Position numbers and translations under genes: made by a program. DNA of 41,756 nucleotides from Gammaproteobacteria bacterium (lineage in GTDB: Bacteria; Pseudomonadota; Gammaproteobacteria; Pseudomonadales; Pseudohongiellaceae), in contig JAPPOG010000080.1 of assembly GCA_028818225.1 (NCBI GenBank), positions 1 through 41,756 on the forward strand, in the 5' to 3' direction. Of the stretch, positions 29,218-37,121 are shown one piece after another. The notes beneath the pieces were generated by a model. It searched no databases. It was given only the letters and a program-made list of their open reading frames with translations, and was not told the DNA's origin. Within the stretch, counting starts at the first letter, position 1. Every line of letters begins with the position of its first letter.

Positions 29218-31155
29218 TTATTTATTGGCTCGATTGTCTATTAATTGCTCAACCACAGCCGGATCAGCCAATGTTGTAGTATCTCCCAGGTTTTCCAATT
29301 CATTGGCAGCAATTTTTCTCAATATGCGGCGCATTATCTTACCGGAGCGGGTCTTTGGTAGACCAGGAGCGAACTGAATAATCTCGGGTTTGGCAAAAGC
29401 ACCAATTTCCTTGCCAACAAACTGGACCAGTTCTGTGCGTAACTCTTCGCGAGCTTCGAGACCCGACATCAGGGTGACATAGGCATAAATACCCTGTCCT
29501 TTAATGTCATGGGGATAACCAACCACAGCAGCTTCAGCAACACTGTCGTGGAGTACCAGCGCGCTTTCAATTTCAGCAGTGCCTAGTCGATGTCCGGAAA
29601 CATTGATGACATCATCTACTCGGCCAGTCACCCAGTAATAACCATCATCATCACGTCGAGAACTGTCCCCCGTGAAATAGTAACCGGGGTAAGTCGTAAA
29701 ATAGGTATCGATGCAGCGCTGGTGGTCTCCATAAACTGAGCGTATCTGACTGGGCCAACTTTGAGTAATAACCAGGTTACCTGTAGCTGCACCGTCGATT
29801 TCATTGCCATCAGCATCCAGTAAGGCTGGTTCTATGCCGAAAAAAGGAAGCGTTGCAGAGCCGGGTTTCAAATCTGTTACGCCCGGTAGTGGCGTAATCA
29901 TGATTGCGCCGGTTTCCGTCTGCCACCAGGTGTCGACGATGGGGCAACGACTGTCACCGACCACATGGTAATACCATTCCCAGGCTTCCGGATTTATGGG
30001 TTCTCCTACCGAGCCCAATAATCTGAGTGAACTTCTTGAAGTTCGCTTCACAGGGTCGTCTCCGGCTGACATTAGCGCTCGTATGGCGGTTGGCGCCGTG
30101 TAAAAGATATTTACCTGATGTTTGTCGACAACCTGCCAGAAACGTGAGGCATCAGGGTAAGTGGGAACACCTTCGAACATTAAAGTTATGGCTCCGTTGG
30201 CAAGCGGCCCATACACAATATAGGAATGCCCTGTAACCCATCCCACATCGGCAGTACACCAGTAGATGTCACCTTCGTGATAATCAAAAACGTATTTGTG
30301 AGTAATGCTTGCGCCCAGTAAATAGCCAGCCGTTGTGTGCAAGACGCCCTTTGGTTTTCCAGTCGATCCTGATGTATACAAAATGAATAGGGGATCTTCG
30401 GAATCCATTAATTCTGGTTCACATTGATCGCTGGTCGCCTCTATTGCCTTGTAATAACAAACATCCCGATCATCATTCCAGCTGACTTCGGCATTGGTGC
30501 GCCTAACGACCAATACTGTGTGGACATTTGGGCACTCTTCCAGCGCCGCATCTACGTTTGCCTTAAGCGGGATCAGGCGCCCACCGCGCACTCCTTCGTC
30601 TGCCGTAATCACTGTCTGGCAGTCTGAATCCAATATTCTGTCTTTTAATGATTCGGGGGAAAATCCGCCAAAAACCACCGAGTGAATTGCGCCGATTCGT
30701 GCGCAGGCCAACATTGCATAAGCAGCTTCAGGAACCATGGGCATATAAATACACACGCGATCGCCTTTTTTAACGCCCCTTTCTTTTAGGGCATTTGAAA
30801 GCTTGCATACCTGTTTATGCAGTTCGCGATAAGTAATGTGCTTATCATCCGTTGGCTCATCTCCTTCCCAGATAATGGCAGTTTGCTCACCGCGTTTGTC
30901 CAGATGTCTGTCTATACAGTTAAAAGAGACATTTAGTTTGCCACCGGCAAACCAGCTTGTTTCTGCCTTCTCGAAATTACTTTTCTTAACCGATTGCCAG
31001 GGTTCATGCCAATGCAGAAGTTCACCGGCTTGCTCTGCCCAGAATTCCTCTGGAGAATCTACTGATCGTTGGTACAACTCATCGTATCGATCCTTGTCCA
31101 GATGGCTGCGTACCGCCGCTTCAGCTGTTACTGGATAAACTTTATCTTCAGACAT
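29218..31155 (-). CDS. acs: Acetyl-CoA synthetase
   Basis: A 645-residue cytosolic enzyme making acetyl-CoA from acetate, ATP and CoA; the length is close to E. coli Acs (652). [21 protein letters not shown] is the P-loop region, and [19 protein letters not shown] is the acetate/adenine pocket with the tryptophan typical of true acetyl-CoA synthetases. [11 protein letters not shown] near the C-terminus holds K606, the lysine that is reversibly acetylated in the family. In Pseudomonas an acs gene lies near the cbrAB-panBC locus, as here. A weak promoter could lie in the 112 bases upstream (TTGAGT-N17-CATACT), but this is uncertain. Confidence 0.96.
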   Translation of the reverse strand: MSEDKVYPVTAEAAVRSHLDKDRYDELYQRSVDSPEEFWAEQAGELLHWHEPWQSVKKSNFEKAETSWFAGGKLNVSFNCIDRHLDKRGEQTAIIWEGDEPTDDKHITYRELHKQVCKLSNALKERGVKKGDRVCIYMPMVPEAAYAMLACARIGAIHSVVFGGFSPESLKDRILDSDCQTVITADEGVRGGRLIPLKANVDAALEECPNVHTVLVVRRTNAEVSWNDDRDVCYYKAIEATSDQCEPELMDSEDPLFILYTSGSTGKPKGVLHTTAGYLLGASITHKYVFDYHEGDIYWCTADVGWVTGHSYIVYGPLANGAITLMFEGVPTYPDASRFWQVVDKHQVNIFYTAPTAIRALMSAGDDPVKRTSRSSLRLLGSVGEPINPEAWEWYYHVVGDSRCPIVDTWWQTETGAIMITPLPGVTDLKPGSATLPFFGIEPALLDADGNEIDGAATGNLVITQSWPSQIRSVYGDHQRCIDTYFTTYPGYYFTGDSSRRDDDGYYWVTGRVDDVINVSGHRLGTAEIESALVLHDSVAEAAVVGYPHDIKGQGIYAYVTLMSGLEAREELRTELVQFVGKEIGAFAKPEIIQFAPGLPKTRSGKIMRRILRKIAANELENLGDTTTLADPAVVEQLIDNRANK

Positions 31156-31267
31156 TTCGATTTCCTGCTTCTGCTGGCATTCATACTAATTGATGTTGAA
31201 AAACGACCAAGCAGTATGCCTCAAACAACGAGTCTACTCAATGAAGAAGTCTTTTGCTTGTGGGGGT

Positions 31268-32116
31268 TTACAGACTAATTTGGATATTGTCGATTAAGCG
31301 AGTTGCGCCTAAATTGGCGGCGGCCAAGATGATTATTTCAGTGTCATTCTCGTGCGCGGGTTCGAGGTCATGTGCATTACAAATAGAGAAGTAGTCGGGG
31401 TCAAGTCCGACGGATTTCATTATTTGCAATGACTTGTCTTCAATAGATCCATAATCTTTATTCCCGGATAGAATGCAAGCTTTTGCATCAGTTAAACATC
31501 GGTAAATGTTCGCTGCAATCTGCAGTTCCTCGTCTGATAAATAGTTATTGCGAGAACTGAGTGCTAATCCACTTTCTTCTCGCACGGTTTCAACACCCGC
31601 CAGTTGGATGGCAAAGCCTAGGTCGTTAACTATCTTCTGGATGATTACAAACTGCTGGTAATCCTTGAGCCCAAAATAAGCTGAATCAGGTTCTACAATA
31701 TTAAAGAGCTTGCAGACTACCGTCGCCACACCATCGAAGTGACCAGGACGACTTTTGCCACAATGCCTTTCTGATAAAACAGGTACATGAAGTATGGTTT
31801 GTGCTTCAAGCCTGTTTCCGAATATTTCTTTGACAGCTGGCGCAAATAAACAATGACATCCAGCATTTCTGAGTTTTTCTGTATCTTGTTCGAGGGATCT
31901 AGGATAAGTACGGAGATCTTCATTAGGACCAAACTGTAAGGGATTGACGAATATGGTACTGACCACATAGTCAGAGCAGCTGAGCGCGTGATTAACAAGT
32001 TCAATATGGCCTTGATGCAAATTGCCCATCGTAGGGACTAACCCTATTGATCTTTTATTTTGCCTTTGAGCTTGCAGTTCCGATCGCAATTCGGCTATGG
32101 AGTTTATAGATTTCAC
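31268..32116 (-). CDS. panC: Pantothenate synthetase
   Basis: A 282-residue cytosolic ligase joining pantoate and beta-alanine with ATP to give pantothenate, the last step of vitamin B5 synthesis. The nucleotide-binding HIGH-type motif is VPTMGNLHQGHIELV. YFGLKDYQQFVIIQKIVNDL is the conserved pantoate/ATP region, and LALSSRNNYL is the KMSKS-equivalent loop. It starts 20 bases after the panB stop, so it is in one transcript with panB. panD, which follows panC in Pseudomonas, is not here. Confidence 0.96.
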   Translation of the reverse strand: MKSINSIAELRSELQAQRQNKRSIGLVPTMGNLHQGHIELVNHALSCSDYVVSTIFVNPLQFGPNEDLRTYPRSLEQDTEKLRNAGCHCLFAPAVKEIFGNRLEAQTILHVPVLSERHCGKSRPGHFDGVATVVCKLFNIVEPDSAYFGLKDYQQFVIIQKIVNDLGFAIQLAGVETVREESGLALSSRNNYLSDEELQIAANIYRCLTDAKACILSGNKDYGSIEDKSLQIMKSVGLDPDYFSICNAHDLEPAHENDTEIIILAAANLGATRLIDNIQISL

Positions 32117-32136
32117 GGGATAAGAAGTGCTGCTGG

Positions 32137-32949
32137 TTAGTTAAACCAGTGTTCTTCCGCTGGAAAGGATTGGTCTTTGACTGCTTTAACATAGGACTTA
32201 ATGGCGCCAGGTATACCGTTACTAGAATCCAGCAAAAAATTCTTTACGAATTTTGGGGTTATAGGTGATATACCGAGCACATCATGCAATACCATAATCT
32301 GAGCAGTGGTATCTGGGCCGGCTCCGATTCCAATTACGGGAATTTCCAGAGAGTCGGTTATAGTTTTCGCTAATTCTCTCGGAACGCATTCCAATAACAA
32401 AATGTTTGCACCAGAATCTTGTAAAAGATGTGCTTCCTCAATGATTAATTGAGCCTGCTTCGTATCTCTACCCTGGACATTAAATCCGCCAATGCGATTA
32501 ACACTCTGGGGAGTCAATCCCATATGGGCACAAACTGGAATTCCCCGCTCTGCGAGGAGTTTGGTTGTGCTGGCAATCCAGGCGCCGCCTTCCAATTTTA
32601 CAATATGGGCGCCAGCGCGCATAAGAGCTGCAGCGTTTTCCAGGGTTTGAGATTCCGATGCGTAACTCATAAACGGCAAATCAGCCATTAACAGCGCACC
32701 TTTGTTTCCCCGTTTCACGCATCGTGTGTGATAAATCATGTCTTTCATGGTAACGGGCAAGGTGCTGTCATGACCCTGTAAAACCATTCCCAATGAATCT
32801 CCCACCAACAATACCTCAACGCCAGCCTCGCTAAGAATAGAGGCAAAGCAGGCATCATAGGCAGTCAAACAGGCAAACTTCTCACCATTCCGCTTAAGAT
32901 TTTGCAGGGTGGACAAGGTCACGCTCTTCGATGGCTTGTGTGAACTCAT
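32137..32949 (-). CDS. panB: 3-methyl-2-oxobutanoate hydroxymethyltransferase
   Basis: A 270-residue TIM-barrel enzyme forming ketopantoate from 2-ketoisovalerate and methylenetetrahydrofolate. Metal and substrate residues are visible in [20 protein letters not shown], in VKLEGG and in [35 protein letters not shown] is the conserved C-terminal block. Length is normal for the family. It is upstream of panC in the same direction and 88 bases downstream of the deoxynucleoside kinase gene. No strong Shine-Dalgarno sequence is seen before the ATG. Confidence 0.96.
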   Translation of the reverse strand: MSSHKPSKSVTLSTLQNLKRNGEKFACLTAYDACFASILSEAGVEVLLVGDSLGMVLQGHDSTLPVTMKDMIYHTRCVKRGNKGALLMADLPFMSYASESQTLENAAALMRAGAHIVKLEGGAWIASTTKLLAERGIPVCAHMGLTPQSVNRIGGFNVQGRDTKQAQLIIEEAHLLQDSGANILLLECVPRELAKTITDSLEIPVIGIGAGPDTTAQIMVLHDVLGISPITPKFVKNFLLDSSNGIPGAIKSYVKAVKDQSFPAEEHWFN

Positions 32950-33037
32950 GGGGAGCGAAGTCTAATGGAATTCTCGAAGAGAGGGAATAAGCATGGAATG
33001 CCGAGAGCTTGTAGCACGCAGTTCTCCTGTTCGATCC

Positions 33038-33706
33038 TTAAAGCAATGATGGTCCAGGATTGAAGTAGTTGGTTCCGGATGGATAGGAGAGTATATAGTC
33101 TACTAGCAATTGGTAATCATCATCTTTGTTGACCAGGTCTATCTCTGCGCTATTTACAATTAGCAGAGGAGATTTGTCATAGTAATGGAAGAACTCAGTG
33201 TAGGCATGATTTAAGTTTTCCAGATAACCCAGTTCTATATACTGTTCAGCCTTAATTCCACGTTTTTGTATTCTATCCAGCAGGGTTTTAGTAGGTGCTT
33301 GTAAATAAATTACGAGGTCGGGAGTCGGCGCATCGATAATTAGGTGGCGATATACATTGACGTATAGTTCATATTCATCTGAATCCAAATTCTGCAGCGC
33401 GAAAAGTTGATCTTTTTCTATCAAGAAATCTGCAACCCTAACTGGTTTAAATAAATCATCTTGACGCAAGTCCTGGATTTGTTGTGCCCGCTGAAAAAGG
33501 AAAAACAACTGAGTCGAAAGGGCATGCTGCCGCGGATTTTCATAGAAACGATCCAAAAAAGGATTTTCATCGCTTTTCTCCAGCAATACTTCGTAATTGA
33601 AGGATTCCGCGAGTCGTTTTGTGAGGCTGGTTTTTCCAACGCCTATTGGCCCTTCGACTGCTATATACCGGGGAATGTTTTTGCTTTTTCCGGTCAGTTG
33701 CGTCAC
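33038..33706 (-). CDS. Deoxynucleoside kinase family protein
   Basis: A 222-residue soluble kinase of the deoxyadenosine/deoxycytidine/deoxyguanosine kinase family. The P-loop is EGPIGVGKTSLTKRLAE. LFFLFQRAQQIQDL and the lid-type segment DRIQKRGIKAEQYIELGYLENLNHAYTEFF fit the family, as does the substrate motif VADFLIEKDQLFA. It would salvage deoxynucleosides by phosphorylation; substrate preference cannot be read. The start is GTG, overlapping the pcnB stop as GTGA, so translation is coupled to pcnB. In Pseudomonas the gene after pcnB is folK, which is absent here. Confidence 0.9.
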   Translation of the reverse strand: MTQLTGKSKNIPRYIAVEGPIGVGKTSLTKRLAESFNYEVLLEKSDENPFLDRFYENPRQHALSTQLFFLFQRAQQIQDLRQDDLFKPVRVADFLIEKDQLFALQNLDSDEYELYVNVYRHLIIDAPTPDLVIYLQAPTKTLLDRIQKRGIKAEQYIELGYLENLNHAYTEFFHYYDKSPLLIVNSAEIDLVNKDDDYQLLVDYILSYPSGTNYFNPGPSLL

Positions 33707-35058
33707 TCGCTTACACCTGAAGCTTTGCGTTTATTTCGACGTCTACGACGTTTCCTGGGCTTGGACACTGCCGCAATCAATTCCGATCTCAACTTTGTAT
33801 CACCGTTTTGAAAATCCGTCCACCATTGACCCAAGCCGCCGAGTTCCTCACCTGCTTCCTCTCTCAGCAATAAAAAATCGTAGGCTGCTCTGAACCTTGG
33901 ATGGTTGAATGCGCTCTCGATTGGTCTTTTATTGCGACGCTGCAGACGATTCTGTAGCTCCCAAATTTCTCGACTCGCCACGGTAAATCGTTTCGGAATG
34001 GCGGTGTAATCAAGCTGCTCCATTAGAGCAGATTGGGCTGCCTGCTGAAACGCTTGTTGCGGATGCAATCCCTGATTTTTAGATTGTGCAAGATTCAGTT
34101 TCAGCAACGGCCACAACAGGGCGGCAAACAGAAAGGCTGGAGTTACAGATTTGCCTGATGCAAGCCGTTCATCGGTGTTTCGCAATGCAAGGCTAACTAA
34201 TTTCGCTGCGACAGGATCGCCTTGTTCAATAGCTTCAAGTGTGGGTGCGAACAGGTAGCTGCCTAGTTGAAATTCGCTTAGCAGGGCGAATGTCCGTTGA
34301 GCAAAACCACCGATCATCAACTTTAGGGTCTCATCGAATAGTCTTGCTGCAGATACTGAATCCAGTAAGTAAGAATATTCGTTTATCGGTTGCCTGGTTT
34401 TTTCTTCTATTTCGAAACCCAATTTTGCAGAAAATCGAATTGCCCGAAGCATCCTGACGGGATCTTCTTTATAGCGTTCTATTGGATCCCCGATTATCCG
34501 TATCTGCCTATTTTGCAGGTCATCAAGACCACCACAAAAGTCGAGAAGTTCAAAGTTGCGAGTCGTGTAATAGAGTGCATTTATGGTGAAATCCCGCCGC
34601 ATGGCATCTTCGTCGATGTTTCCGTAAACATTATCACGTAAGATCATGCCGGATTTGGAATGGGCCGAGTCTAAACCCCGAATTTGTCGTCGTGGTGTAT
34701 GATCGGCTATCTCGTTTTGGGGCATATGGTTTGCGCGAAAAGTTGTTACTTCGATTATTTCTCGACCAAACCGAATATGGACAATCTTGAAACGCCGACC
34801 AATTATCCTGGCATTTTTAAATAGCTTTTTTACTTCCTCTGGAGTTGCATTGGTTGCTACGTCGAAATCTTTAGGCTGATTGCCTAGCAAAATATCCCTC
34901 ACACCACCGCCAACAATATAGGCATGGAATCCTGCATCGGAAAGTCGATACAAGACTTTGAGAGCATTTGGTGCAATTTGTTTGCGGGAGATGGTATGGC
35001 TATCGCGCGATATGACGTTAGCTTTTTCCAGACCGGGTAGCTCGAGATCGGAATTCAT
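33703..35058 (-). CDS. pcnB: Poly(A) polymerase I
   Basis: A 451-residue nucleotidyltransferase that adds poly(A) tails to RNA 3' ends. The polymerase beta-like core has AYIVGGGVRDILLGNQPKDFDVATNA, with the GG-x-VRD helix and the DFD metal-binding aspartates. RRFKIVHIRFG and RRDFTINALYY follow. The last about twenty residues are very basic (KPRKRRRRRNKRK), typical of PcnB and unlike CCA-adding enzymes. It follows cbrB after a 682-base gap containing an RNA-like element, the same position as in Pseudomonas. The deoxynucleoside kinase gene overlaps its stop. Confidence 0.95.
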   Translation of the reverse strand: MNSDLELPGLEKANVISRDSHTISRKQIAPNALKVLYRLSDAGFHAYIVGGGVRDILLGNQPKDFDVATNATPEEVKKLFKNARIIGRRFKIVHIRFGREIIEVTTFRANHMPQNEIADHTPRRQIRGLDSAHSKSGMILRDNVYGNIDEDAMRRDFTINALYYTTRNFELLDFCGGLDDLQNRQIRIIGDPIERYKEDPVRMLRAIRFSAKLGFEIEEKTRQPINEYSYLLDSVSAARLFDETLKLMIGGFAQRTFALLSEFQLGSYLFAPTLEAIEQGDPVAAKLVSLALRNTDERLASGKSVTPAFLFAALLWPLLKLNLAQSKNQGLHPQQAFQQAAQSALMEQLDYTAIPKRFTVASREIWELQNRLQRRNKRPIESAFNHPRFRAAYDFLLLREEAGEELGGLGQWWTDFQNGDTKLRSELIAAVSKPRKRRRRRNKRKASGVSE

Positions 35059-35210
35059 TAATACAATAAACTTCTCTTAGGGTTAACGAGTACCCATGAT
35101 AGGCATGGAAAGGATATAGACTCGAGAAACACGCGATGATGATACAACGACACAGTCCGGATAACACTGTTGTCAATTACTGGAATTAAGAGAGGGATTA
35201 ATCGTTAGAA
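35059..35210 (-). other. pcnB upstream region
   Basis: 152 bases between the CrcZ-like terminator and the pcnB start. Because the terminator should stop upstream transcription, pcnB probably has a promoter here. A TTGACA hexamer is present on the minus strand near 35173, but no well-spaced -10 box was found. No gene is visible. Confidence 0.35.
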
Positions 35211-35212
35211 AT

Positions 35213-35236
35213 AAAAAGGGGGTGAAATTCACCCCC
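35213..35236 (-). terminator. Rho-independent terminator of the CrcZ-like RNA
   Basis: On the minus strand GGGGGTG and CACCCCC pair around a five-base loop (extendable to nine base pairs), directly followed by TTTTTATTT. This is the clearest intrinsic terminator in the window. It defines the 3' end of the predicted RNA and separates it from pcnB. Confidence 0.9.
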
Positions 35237-35353
35237 GCTTCAAAGTAATAGTTATTGTTATTATTGCTATTGGTTTATTAAATTTTATTATTGTTATTTG
35301 TTGGGTGCCAGACGCGGCGCCGCATAAGCAAGAGGCGGTATTTTTGTGGCATG

Positions 35354-35368
35354 GTAACAACGTGTTAC
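35354..35368 (-). other. GTAACA/TGTTAC hairpin inside the CrcZ-like RNA
   Basis: Six-base arms GTAACA and TGTTAC with a three-base spacer form a perfect hairpin, and flanking GTGG/CCAC bases can extend it. It lies between A-rich clusters and may keep them single-stranded. The same six-base words occur as inverted half-sites upstream of the promoter, so it may instead be a second protein-binding site. Confidence 0.45.
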
Positions 35369-35496
35369 ACGTAGTCCACAAACCCAGCCTTATTATTATT
35401 TAGTGCACTAACCTTAGTTGTATAACTCAGTAATGCTATTTTTGTTTTTATTAGGACTTATTATTATTATTTATTGTTATTATCAGAACTACTTAA

Positions 35497-35512
35497 GGCA
35501 TTTACTGTGCCA
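35497..35512 (-). promoter_or_regulatory. Sigma-54 promoter of the CrcZ-like RNA
   Basis: The minus strand reads TGGCACAGTAAATGCC. It has a perfect -24 element (TGGCAC), a five-base spacer and a -12 element with the required GC (ATGCC against consensus TTGCA). GG and GC are spaced as sigma-54 requires. The predicted start is near 35486. CbrB, encoded directly upstream, is a sigma-54 activator, as expected from Pseudomonas crcZ control. Confidence 0.8.
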
Positions 35513-35531
35513 AGTTATCAATAAGTATAAA

Positions 35532-35544
35532 AATCAATAAGTTA
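35532..35544. promoter_or_regulatory. IHF-consensus site
   Basis: The plus strand reads AATCAATAAGTTA, a full match to WATCAA-N4-TTR. It lies between the sigma-54 promoter and the upstream half-sites, where IHF bends DNA to bring an enhancer-bound activator to the polymerase. Confidence 0.55.
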
Positions 35545-35586
35545 CAATTCCCCGAATCAGTATATAATTTCTTAAAACCCTTTTTT

Positions 35587-35632
35587 TGTTACCGAATTTC
35601 ACTGAAGAATGTGTAGAAGGGTAGCAGTAACA
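35587..35632. promoter_or_regulatory. Candidate CbrB upstream activating sites
   Basis: TGTTAC at 35587-35592 and GTAACA at 35627-35632 form inverted half-sites 34 bases apart, about 75-120 bases upstream of the sigma-54 promoter. Pseudomonas CbrB is reported, to my recollection, to bind TGTTAC/GTAACA-type half-sites, although closer together. A half-match GTTAC-type word also occurs at 35541-35546. Confidence 0.45.
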
Positions 35633-35740
35633 AATTTTAAAGCATCTAAATTCCCTTGCAGTAATTCGAAATACTGGTGTTGAGTGCGCTACTCACTGCT
35701 AAAAAGCAGGGTGGATTGAAGGTATTTTGGATCTTTTGGC

Positions 35741-37114
35741 CTAGACTGCTTGCTTCTTTTTCCGGGGTATGCCGAACCGTTGCCTGCGCTCCCAGAGGCA
35801 TTTACGCGAAATTCCGAGTTTTTTCGCCAATTGGGTCTCGTTCATCGTGTCCTGATGTTCCAGCACGAACCTCTGGAAGTAGTCTTCCAGTGACAATTCT
35901 TCGATGGGTTCGGCAGGTGTCGGTTGTTCTGGTTGGCTTGATTCCAACGCCGCCTTGCCGGCTTCATTATCGATAGCGAGTAGTTCTTCGCCAATTTCAT
36001 GACCTTCTGCAAGAACTACAGCCCGTTCAATCGCATTCTCCAGTTCTCTGACATTACCAGGCCATGTATAACTGGCAATAGCCCGGCTGGCGCTGTCACT
36101 GAATTGCATCATTGGTGTCTTCAGTCTGGTGCAAGTTCGCTGCAAAATAGCATCGGCTAATTCAAGTATGTCATTGCCTCTTTCCTTAAGGGGAGGGATA
36201 AGCAGCGTCATGACATTGATGCGGTAATAAAGGTCTTCGCGGAAATTTCCATCGACAACCAATTGTTTTAAATCTCTGTGCGTTGCTGCAACGAGGCGCA
36301 CATCCACTTTCTTTGATTGTACGGAGCCAACTTTTCTTATTTCATTTTCCTGCAGTACACGAAGTAATCGAGCTTGCGCCTCCAGGGGAAGCTCTCCAAT
36401 TTCGTCCAAAAACAAGGTACTGGCGTTGGCAGCTTCCACCAAACCGGTCCTGGTTGCCGTAGCGCCGGTAAACGCCCCTTTTTCGTGACCAAATAGTTCA
36501 GATTCGATCAGATTTTCCGGAATTGCTGCGCAATTAACTGAAATCATTTCCTGATCCTGGCGGGAACTCAAATTATGAATAGCCCGGGCCACTAACTCTT
36601 TACCGGTACCAGATTCACCATTGATCAATACAGTGGAATTAGTTTGCGCCACTTTTCTTATGCGGCGAAATAGCTCCATCATCTGCGGGCAGCTACCGAT
36701 CATTCCATGAACTGGCGGTTCATGCTCTTCTTCGTTTGAGGCAGGTTTTTCTTCTCTGCTATGTTCTCGAATAATCTTCGAAATGGTTTCGATGATTTCA
36801 TTGTGTTCGAATGGTTTGGCGATATAGTCAACCGCACCCATCTTCATGGAGTCGATGGCGGAACGGATGCTTGAATAACTGGTCATGATTAAGACCGGGG
36901 TTTTAGTGGCCTTAATTAAATCTGTGCCTGGCGCGCCGGGTAAGCGTAAATCGCTGATAATGACATCGAAGTTATCCATGTCATATTTTTCCAGCGACTC
37001 CTTGACGGTGCCTGCTTCGGAAACTTGATAATCGTGACGTTCAAGAAGACGCTTTAATGCATTTCGAATGACTTCTTCGTCTTCTACTACTAAAACCTGG
37101 TTCATTGCTGTCAT
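35741..37114 (-). CDS. cbrB: Sigma-54-dependent response regulator CbrB
   Basis: A 457-residue NtrC-family activator. The receiver domain (about 1-120) has the phosphoacceptor D55 in VIISDLRLPG. The AAA+ domain has Walker A GESGTGKELVARAIH, the sigma-54 contact loop ELFGHEKGAFTGA and Walker B TLFLDEIGELP. A Fis-type helix-turn-helix closes the protein (TQLAKKLGISRKCLWERRQR). The gene begins seven bases after cbrA, so the pair is one operon. In Pseudomonas CbrAB senses carbon/nitrogen balance and drives crcZ; the layout here supports the same role. The gene is followed by the CrcZ-like region on the same strand. Confidence 0.93.
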   Translation of the reverse strand: MTAMNQVLVVEDEEVIRNALKRLLERHDYQVSEAGTVKESLEKYDMDNFDVIISDLRLPGAPGTDLIKATKTPVLIMTSYSSIRSAIDSMKMGAVDYIAKPFEHNEIIETISKIIREHSREEKPASNEEEHEPPVHGMIGSCPQMMELFRRIRKVAQTNSTVLINGESGTGKELVARAIHNLSSRQDQEMISVNCAAIPENLIESELFGHEKGAFTGATATRTGLVEAANASTLFLDEIGELPLEAQARLLRVLQENEIRKVGSVQSKKVDVRLVAATHRDLKQLVVDGNFREDLYYRINVMTLLIPPLKERGNDILELADAILQRTCTRLKTPMMQFSDSASRAIASYTWPGNVRELENAIERAVVLAEGHEIGEELLAIDNEAGKAALESSQPEQPTPAEPIEELSLEDYFQRFVLEHQDTMNETQLAKKLGISRKCLWERRQRFGIPRKKKQAV

Positions 37115-37121
37115 AAACTTC

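Larger units (their letters stand above)
35212..35486 (-). ncRNA. crcZ: CrcZ-like Hfq/Crc-titrating small RNA
   Basis: A predicted RNA of about 275 nt starts about 12 bases after the sigma-54 promoter and ends at a rho-independent terminator. It contains five A-rich clusters built of AAN triplets (read on the minus strand): 35458-35483 (ATAATAACAATAA type), 35436-35453 (AATAAAAACAAAAA), 35389-35404 (AAATAATAATAAGG), 35285-35306 (CAACAAATAACAATAATAA) and 35251-35272 (AATAGCAATAATAACAATAA). Pseudomonas CrcZ, between cbrB and pcnB, carries several such motifs and sequesters Hfq/Crc to relieve catabolite repression. Position, promoter type, motif content and terminator all agree. A central hairpin (35354-35368) separates clusters. 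It has no convincing reading frame. Crc and Hfq genes are not in the window. It is shorter than Pseudomonas CrcZ (about 400 nt), and identity is inferred, not shown. Confidence 0.75.

Noticed and set aside
35250..35484. TTATTATT/TTATTGTTATT tracts as simple microsatellite repeats
   Set aside because: The tracts are separate, of mixed AAT/AAC composition, and bounded by a sigma-54 promoter and a terminator, which fits a functional RNA better than slippage repeats.
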